The notes under the pieces: generated by a model
Databases searched by the model: none
What the model was told of the DNA's origin: nothing
Seen by the model: only the letters and a program-made list of their open reading frames with translations
Part shown: piece after piece, positions 45,801-54,800 of the stretch
Layout: every line of letters starts with the position of its first letter
Position numbering within the stretch: position 1 is the stretch's first letter
Translations under genes and position numbers: made by a program
Assembly: GCA_037447655.1 (NCBI GenBank)
Contig: JBBHKE010000026.1
Coordinates: forward strand, 301,297 to 365,296
DNA length: 64,000 bases
Direction of reading: 5' to 3'
Origin: Zygnema cylindricum
Lineage: Eukaryota > Streptophyta > Zygnematophyceae > Zygnematales > Zygnemataceae

Positions 45801-48800
45801 CTTTTTTTTTAAATATAAAGACCATTTAGATCATTTTCTGAATGCTCAAAACTATCGACCCAAAACCAGCTCTTTATTGCAAAAATCTGAAAACAAATCG
45901 TTCGGGTGTACATAGTCCTTTCTAAGAAATGGTTTTGACGATTTTTTTTTTTTTTTTTTTCCAGATTTCGTAATTACACGCTAATAATAGTGTAAGGTGG
46001 TTAACAAGGGACCTAATCTGATTAACTCTAGATTTTGCAAACCCTAATTGTTGTTTGGGCTTCACCTTCAGATATGGGAGGACTTGGTGGCGTTGGGTTG
46101 GGTGCAATAGGTGACGGAGGAAGTGAAGGCAGGGGAGGTGGAGGGAAAGGAGGTGGGAGAGGAAAAGGTGGGAGAACGGGGGGTGGAGGAGGGGGTGAAC
46201 GAAGGAGTGGGGGAGGGGATGAAGGAGGTGGTAGGGTGTGAGCGAAAGGTGGAGGGTGGAAGAGAGTGGGGGGTGGAGCGATGGAGGTGGTGAAGGATTT
46301 CAATGGAGGTGGATGGAAGGTGGAAGGAGGAGAGAGGGAAGGAGGAGAGAGAAGGAGGGGATAGAGGGAGAAGTGGAAAGGAATGGAATGTTTCGATGGT
46401 GAATGGAAAGGAAGAGGTGAACTCAGTGGAGGTAGTGGATATAATGCTGGAAACGAAAACATGTGGCTTTTTAGTATTCAAACAGCATTGTTTTTTAATG
46501 CCTTATATCCCTTTTTTAGGTTAACCATATTGCTCAAAAATAAACCAATTATGATATTTTTTCATCATCTTCCATTGGTTGCCAAAATCAAAATCCTTAC
46601 CAAAATCTTAGCAAATTTGTGCGATGAAATAGAGATGCTTAAATATCAGGTCCCAATTAAAAACAATTAATTTGAGACAAATACACTTATGCATATATCA
46701 TCACAATCCATTTTTGCCACAAGAAGACTTACATTTGCAAGTGTATTTGCTTGCTATATTACTGTAGCCTTGGTTGCAAGCACATGTACGTGTCGTCCCA
46801 TCTGTGCTATTGGAGCAAATACCACTCCCCCCACAAGGCCCTCCGGCTTGGGTCGCATTGCAAAACCCTTCACAATCACTTCTATTGCGTTGATCGTTGG
46901 ATTTGCATCCGGATGGGAGACTCGAGGCAAAAAGGCAATTTGCAACCAATTCCCCACATGATGGATGTCCGCTGACTTTTATAATGGGCCCAGTAAAATA
47001 ATTGTTGGAAATGTTACTGTTTTATAAAATCGTCAATGGAAATAAAAAAAAGGTTAGTTACATTTTACTATGCGGCAATTTTTACACTCTTTAATTGGAT
47101 GAAGGAAGTGAAAAGAAGGAAATAAATTCTAGTTTTTATAGTTTACTCCTTTATGTTTAGCAATGGGTGGGAGGATATGGTGCCAAAAGGGGGAAGGGAA
47201 GTGGCGCTTATATGGTCCACACATCTTTTATTTAGGAAAAAAAAGTGTATTTGCGGACTCTTAGAATATGAGGGCATTAAGGAAGATCCTTTTATTAGTG
47301 GCTCTTCCCTTTTAAAACGTGGCAAGGGTCAATATTACTATTTTTTTTATTTGGAAAGCCTTCTAGTTTATATGACTCTAAACAAGACAAATTATTTAAA
47401 AAAAAGTCAAAAAGTCAATCAATATTAAATAAAAGCAAATGTAAAACATAAATTTATATTTAACTTTAGAAATGGGATTCAAAACAACGATTAAACAGGT
47501 AGTATAAGTTGGAAATGTGAGCGGGCGAGTGAGAGGTTGAAGCTCCCTATTTTATTATTTGTATTTTCTATATTTTTGGCTTCGTGTTTCATTTTTTTTT
47601 TTTAAGTTGGAGGATATTCTATGATGTAAATTCACAAAATTTTAAAATTTGGCGCTCCTTTCTTTTACCACAATAATTTTTTTCAGTTCTGTTTTTTTAC
47701 AAAAGAACAAACTTCCGGATTTTTTTAATATCTTGCTATAACCTTAGCACTTAACGTGAATTTCTATTTTTTTTTTGTAATCTTGAAAGAAAATCGTACA
47801 CCGTACACCTTACTTGTTTCTTATATATTTGAAATTTTACCCTCTTTATTACTCACCCTGTTCTCCACCCTACTTTTGCTCTCCCTTCCTTTCTCTTCTC
47901 TTCCCCGCTCCCTACCTCCTCTTCCTCCCTCCATTCACCGCTTCCCTCCGCTCCCCATACCTCCCCCCTTTTCTTGCAATCTCCACTTCCCCCCTCTTCC
48001 CTCCCCACTTTTCCCCTCCGTTCCCCTCCCCTCCTCTCCCCTCCCCTCATCTCCCCTCCCCTCCCCTCTCCTCCAGTCCCCTCTTCCCTTCCCTCACCTC
48101 TCTTTTCTTTCCCCTCAACGCTACTCCTCTATCCTCCCCTCACCCCTCCTATTCCTCCCCTTCCACGAGCCTCCTCTCCCCTTTCTTCCCTTCCCTCATA
48201 TTCCTTTCTTTTCATTGACATTCCTCACTCCAGTCTGTTAGCATTCCGCCTTCAAAAGAAAGAAATGGAGAAAAAAATTGTAGAGGTGAGAGGCTCTACA
48301 TCTCCCTCTTCCTCGCGCTCTCTCTCCTCCTCCCTCTCCCTTTCCCTATCTTTTTCCCTCTCCCTCTTCCTCCCCCTACCTTCTCTCTTTTTCTATCTTT
48401 ATCCCTTTCCCTCTCCCTCTCTCTCACGCTCTCCCTTTCCTCTCCCCTCCCTCTCCCCCTCCCTTTCCACCTTCCTCTCCCTCTCTTTCCCTCCCTCACC
48501 TCTAACCCTCCCTCTCCCTCTCCCTCTACTTCTTCCTTATCTTCCTTCCCCCTCACTTTGTTTCGTTCTCTCTTTCCTTATCTCTATCTATCTCTTCCTC
48601 TCTCCTCTCTTTCTCTCTCCCTCTCTCTCGTTGTCTCTCCCATTTTTTATTTTTTTTGTTTTTCAATTTCTCTACCTTTTTTTTGTTTTTTTTAAATTAT
48701 CTAGTTGTTACACCAATTTTTAATTATGTCTACCTTGTGACGGGACCCTGCCCCTCTTCCTCTTCCCTGCTCTACACCCTTTCCTCCCCCCCTCTTATAC

Positions 48801-51800
48801 TCTCTTCCCTCACTCACCCTCTACCTCCCTCCTGGCCAACTCCTCTATTCCCCCCTTCACCACTCTGCCTTGCCCCGTCCCCCCTGCCACGTCCTCCTTC
48901 TACCCCCTCGTCCCCCCTCCCCTCCCCCCCATTCACCCCACTACTCCCCATCCCTCCCCTTTCGCCTTCTCCTTCTAACTCTATCACTCCCTCTCGCTCA
49001 TTGTCCTCTAACCGCCATTCTCTCTCCCCTCCTCAAAGGCACAATTTTCTTCCTCTCTGGCTATCACTTCGCGTCACACGTAAAAATAGAAAACCATAAT
49101 AAATGGTGAATTTTATTTTTTAATGATGCAATTGACACCCCTCCACTTCCCTTTCTTTCAAATTGAAAAAGGAAAAACGAGCTTACGTCGCATGCATTTT
49201 CTTCGAACACTTAACTACCTAATGAGTTTTGAGAAAATAACTTTTCTTTTAGTGAATTTATAAGAAATTGTTAAGGTTTCATCTTGAAGGCAAAACCCAT
49301 TTAACTTCTACCCCAATATCCCCTTCCCCCCCCCCCCTCGTTCTGAATACGCCTTAGTCCTCTTTTTGTCCATCATCAGAAGAAGAGATATAATACCTAA
49401 CATCCCAATTTTTTTCTACTTTGAAAGGTTTTTTCAAATGAAGAGGACAGCCTGATACTTATCTAAAATAGTAGGATAAGATCGTTTGCAACCTCCATTA
49501 CTATCCCCCTCTTTCGCTCTCCTCTATTCCCTCTCTCCCCCTCTGCTCCTTTTCGCCTTTCCCTATCTCCTTCTCTCCCCGTCTTCCTCTCTCTGTCAAT
49601 TTGCCAATCTTTCCCTCTACCCTATTTCTCCTTTCCCTCTCTCTTTCTCGCCTCTCCCTCTCTCTCTCTCTACGCCTATCCCCCACTTTCCCTATCTGAA
49701 CCCTTTTCCTTCTTACCCCCTCCTTTGACAATAGGCCTGGTAAAACATCTGTTTAAAATGTAACTAGTTAAAAGATACATCATTGAAAAAGAAAACACTC
49801 CTAGCCCATGGTATTTCATGAAAACCCATGAACCAAAAAAAAAAAATTATAAGTCATCGGGCTTAAACAACGTCAAATTGTAAGAAAATATGTGGAAGTC
49901 GAATTTAACTTCATGTATGTTTCGTGATTTTAAAGAAACTTTCAGTCCCTAATAATGCGTTAGGCGTCCGAACCACCGCAAAGAAAAGAAACGAAAAAAG
50001 AAAAGGAAAAAAAAAGAGAAAAAAAAAGAATAGGGAAACATTGAAGAAAAACGAATTGACATCATCAAAACAGAATCACCTCAATTCAAAAGGAGTTCAA
50101 TAACAGGACAAAATTTGTAATGGAGAAACAATGAGACAAGGAAATATAGTTTTTGTACAGAAAAATATAGAGGTTTTCTACATTAAAAAATAAAGATTTT
50201 CTACACAAAAAAATAGAGGTTTTGTACACAAAAAAGTAAAGGTTTTTACAAAAAAAATTAGAGGCTTTCCACTAAAAAAATAGAGGCATTGTACACAAAA
50301 AAATAAAGGTTCTCTCATATAAAAAAAGTACTTCTTACCTGCCCGAGATACCGAACCAGTATATTTGCCCCCAGGGACCACCCGGCGGCATAAAGACGAG
50401 CTTCTGGCCGAGCTTTTCCGACTCTTTTTATAACTTGTCGAAGATCCTCTGTGTAGGAGGCAGAATAAAACTAAGGAAAAGAAAAAAAATGAACAAGCGA
50501 AGGTTCCATTTGAAATGGCTCATTTTAGTTAAAAAGTAATTCAATTGGTCGAAAATTGCACTCGGTAGGGCAGTTCTGTCGAAGACGAAAAAAAAAATAA
50601 AAAAGAAACTATGGGCGCATTCTTACTTTTTTTTTTACCTTTCCTTATTTCTTTGGGCTCTGATCAAATGGGCGGAAAAAGGTGAATCCTCCTGTCAAGG
50701 GGAAAAAAAAAGAAAAAAAAAAAAAAAAAAAAAAAAAAGCAAAAAAAACAAAAGAAACAAAAAAAAAATGAAAACAACAATTAATACGCAGAAAGAAAAG
50801 ACTTCGGTGTCATCACTATTTCTTGTCGATCCAAGCTATGTATATAAATATTTTCCTCCCACGAATTTCAAAACCCACACTAAATTCTGTATGAAAAAGC
50901 GACGACAGAAAGACACACCCTCACTTACCAAGAAAAGAAAAGAAAAGAAAAGAGGCATCCTTGGATAAATGGTTGTTTCCAGAAAAAAAATAACACTACA
51001 TTACTGATCAATAAGATAAGAAAAGGGGCATCCTCGGGTAATAATTGTTTCCATAAAACAAAATAACACTCTATCACTCACCAATAGGATAAGAAAAGGA
51101 GCATCCTCGGGTAATGATTGTTTCCATAATTCCACATCATCTCCCAACACCGGCCAATCGAGAGCCACGGTTCCACCGTCAGCCATTCGAAGACATTCTC
51201 GTCGAAAAGTTACTTTCGGTCTTGTTCGAAAAACAGCCGCAAAAATGGTTTCAAAATGTCGATTTTGCATCCCCAAGGCAGGCCTACCATCACCGACAAC
51301 CGGAAAAGGAGCAATAAAAAAAGAAGGGAAAAAGGTAAGGAGGAGGAGGAGGAGGAGGAGGAGGGGGGAGGAGGAGGAGGAGTACATTCACATTTTCCAA
51401 GGCTGGCATTGCTAACCATGGAAAAAATAAATGAAGTTATTTGGTCTTGTTTGAAATATGGAACAAAAATGGTTTCTAAGTGTAGATTTTCCATCCCCAA
51501 AGCAGGCCTGCCATACCATCACCGACAACCGAAAAAAGGACAACATTTCCATTTTTCTGAGGCTAAAATTGCACACAAAAGCGGAAACGAATTAGACATA
51601 TTGCAGTTTAATACAACGAGAGAACGATAACCAGAATTGAAGCGCTAGAATTCATTTCCAAGAATCTGAAACACAAGCTATTTGGAATTTAAAGGAAACA
51701 CAAATTTCTTCATCGTTTCAAACCTCGAAAAAAAATGAAAATTTGATCACATAAGTTCAGCAATCCTTGGGAAACACGAAGGTCCAAATAAAATCTAAGG

Positions 51801-54800
51801 TCTGAATAAAACTAACTTGAGCAAAAATGCTGATTATAATAAAAAAAGACTTACTAAAACAAATCCTGGCTTGAGTCAAATGTCGCAAGCCTCTGGCATC
51901 ATTTCGCATTGCAATAGTGACATTAACAAAAAATAAAAATGTGTTTGCTACATATCTCAAGAACTACCCTAGTTGAATATGAAATATATCTCAATAATCC
52001 ATATCCACTCCCCAGATTAATGAGAAAGAATGCCAAATCTATGCATTTGCAAGACAAGGGATTCAGAGAAAAGTAAGAATGAATTGAAGGTTGAAGTAAA
52101 CTCTTAATCTTTGAGTTTCAGCCTTGTAAAAGAGGAGATAAAACTCAGAAGGAGTTCTATCTAAGCATTTCCTAGCCATATGTAACTTAGAGTGCTAAGA
52201 GAGTACCTTTGGCCTAATCACAAGCCTCACAACGAATCCAACGAATGGGGATATATCTCAATAACTATTCCAATCAAACATGGAATTCTCCTAAGACGAG
52301 GTTGCATTGCAGCACACTTACTTTGATTCACAACACCTCACATTTTTTTCTCTTCCTTCTATTTTCAAAAAAAAAAGACAAACTATCTGTCCATCACAGA
52401 TTAATGACGAAGGGCAGCTAGGCTTGACCATTTATGGAAAATTTGACTTTTTGTAAAAGTTGAATTTGCAATGGATATGAATTGTTTCAAAATTGTAATA
52501 TATTTTTTTTTGATTCAGAATAACATCCTTATTTTTTTTTCGTTTTTTTTTTGTTTTGTTTTGCACCCCCATTCGGAAAATATAATTGCTCATAACGACA
52601 AAGTAGATCAGATTATCAAATACCTTTTTTTTTTAATACAATAACTTATTCATAAATAAAAATTCTTTCCAGGAGGCAAACAGCAATTAAAAACTTGAAA
52701 AATGTCTATTCCTCAAATCCAATTCACAAAATGTGTACTGTTGAAAATTTTCCTTCAATTGCATTCCAAAATCTTCCAATAAAGCTTCTGATTTCTCTCT
52801 CTCTCCCTTTCGTTCCCTCCCTCCCTCCCCTCCCCTTCCCTCCTCTCCCTTCCCCTCCAATCCCCTCCCCTCCCATCCCCTCCCTTCCCCTCCCCTCCCC
52901 TCTCCCACATTCCCTCCCCTCCCTTGCCTTTTTCCGCGAGAAATGGGGAGTGTTTGAAAAAATGGGAGAAAAATGAGAGGGTTAGACGGAGGGGTGGGCG
53001 ATTGGGGGCTGGCAGGGTAGTCTAGAGGCAACAAAAAGGGTCGGGAAAAAATTTCGTAAGAGGCATTCAAGACGGGGAAAGGGGGGGCGGGGGGACGTGG
53101 GGGGAAAGGAGGGAAGGGCAAATACAAGTATTTTTTTGGTTTTCTTTTCGATTATTATTGTGGTTAATTCGAGTTTTTTTTTTTTTTGGGTACGGTATTT
53201 TTTCTGTATTTTATAAGCAAACAAGGGGTAAAAGTCTACAATTCTCTAAACTCTCTCCCCGATACACCCCTCCTTTGTTTTCTCTCTATTAGATTGTTTT
53301 CAAATAAGTTTTATGTGCCACCAACAAATTTTCATAATTTGACGTGCATGTTTTTATAGTAATGGCCTTACAACGATTGGAGTTTTTTGAGTTGACCGAT
53401 GGACGATGGAATGCTTCCACTCAACTGGTTGTTAGCCAGATTTCTGTAACGCCATCCAGCACATCAACCCCCCCCCTCTTCTAAATGCCTTCTAGTTTTC
53501 TTTACCGAGGTGTAAAAAACTACAAAGAAAACAATGATTGTGTACTCTTGTTAGGTACATTTATAAGGCTCTAATCCAACGTCACCTTGACGTAATGACC
53601 ATAATCTTTGATGAATTTTCAATTGTTAACAATGGGCTTGACACCCTCACACCCTTTTTTTTTCTATAAATGAAAATGTGGAACACAAGTTTGCGTGATA
53701 GGTTTCTCGGTGGCTAATGTTTTCATTTTGAGCGAGGTTCATTTACATCCTTTATTTAATGTTTTTGTGTTTAAATTCCATTCATTTATCCAGCGATATT
53801 CCTCACTTATTGTTTTTTACTTTCTAAAAAACAATTTTAAAGCTGAAAGATACACAATGTGCTATCAAATTTTCAGAAAACAAAACTTCTTTGTTGCTTA
53901 AATTTTCTTTATTTAGTGTTTCAACTTTCTAATGATTTATTTTGGCGATTATATTAAATAAATTAAAAGTTGTCATTGTTTTGGGTCCGTATTGTCCGCA
54001 TTGGGGTGTTTTAGAAAATAGTGGGTTTCCATAATTTTTTCTTTTCGGGTGTTACTTTTGTAGGTTAAGTATTGGTTTGGCGGAGAGGGAGGAATACGTG
54101 GGCAGTGCTTGGGGCAAAGGGACAAAATGATCAACTCCTCAACCACTCTAAATAAGGTGCTGAATCAACCCTTCCCCTCTCTCCACTTGACCTCCTCTTT
54201 CCCCCGTTTCCATCCCACTTTCCCTCTTTTTTCCCCTCATCCTCCCCTTGGATTTAAATTGTGCTGTATATTATAGAAAAGTCGAGCATTGTATTTTTGT
54301 TTGCGTATGGATTATCTACCTCCAACAAATTTTTATGATTTAATCTGCAATTTTTCGTATAATTTAGTCTTACAAGTCTTTGAGGTTTGTGAGTTGACCG
54401 ATGGACGATGGAATGCTTCCACTCAACTGGTTGTTATATAGCCATCTGTAACACCAACAAACACATCAACCCCCTGTCTCTTAATGCCTTCTAGTTTTGT
54501 GGACCGAGATATACTAAACTTAAGAAGAAAATGATTATGTAATCTTGGTATGTATATGTTTACGGCTCTAATCCACCATCGCTTTCTTAAGGACGGATAA
54601 CCATAATTTATGATGAATTTCCACTTGTAAATTATAGACTTGATGCCTGTAAACCCTTTTTTTTACAAATCGAAATATAAAATCCAAGCCTAGTGAAAGG
54701 TTTCGAGGTGCTTAATGTTCGCATGTTTTAACGAAGTTTATTGAATTCCTTTTATTTTGGTCCAAATTAAATTTCATTTATTTTTCTAAAATATTTTGAG

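Noticed and set aside
46028-46462. Pro-rich minus-strand ORF resembling an extensin between the EGF and LRRNT exons
   Set aside because: It follows the G/A tract of the other strand, overlaps a second open frame, and has no splice sites fitting the phase-1 neighbours.
47974-48723. Longest plus-strand ORF after the minisatellite one (249 codons) and the overlapping 47756-48241 and 47814-48218 ORFs
   Set aside because: They are Pro/Ser/Leu strings read from a C/T simple-sequence tract that is open in several frames at once; no domain or splice context supports them.
50641-50700. Possible missing hydrolase exon (LTGGF on the minus strand)
   Set aside because: Only five residues resemble the P-G-L-T-G-G motif and the following residues do not fit the family.
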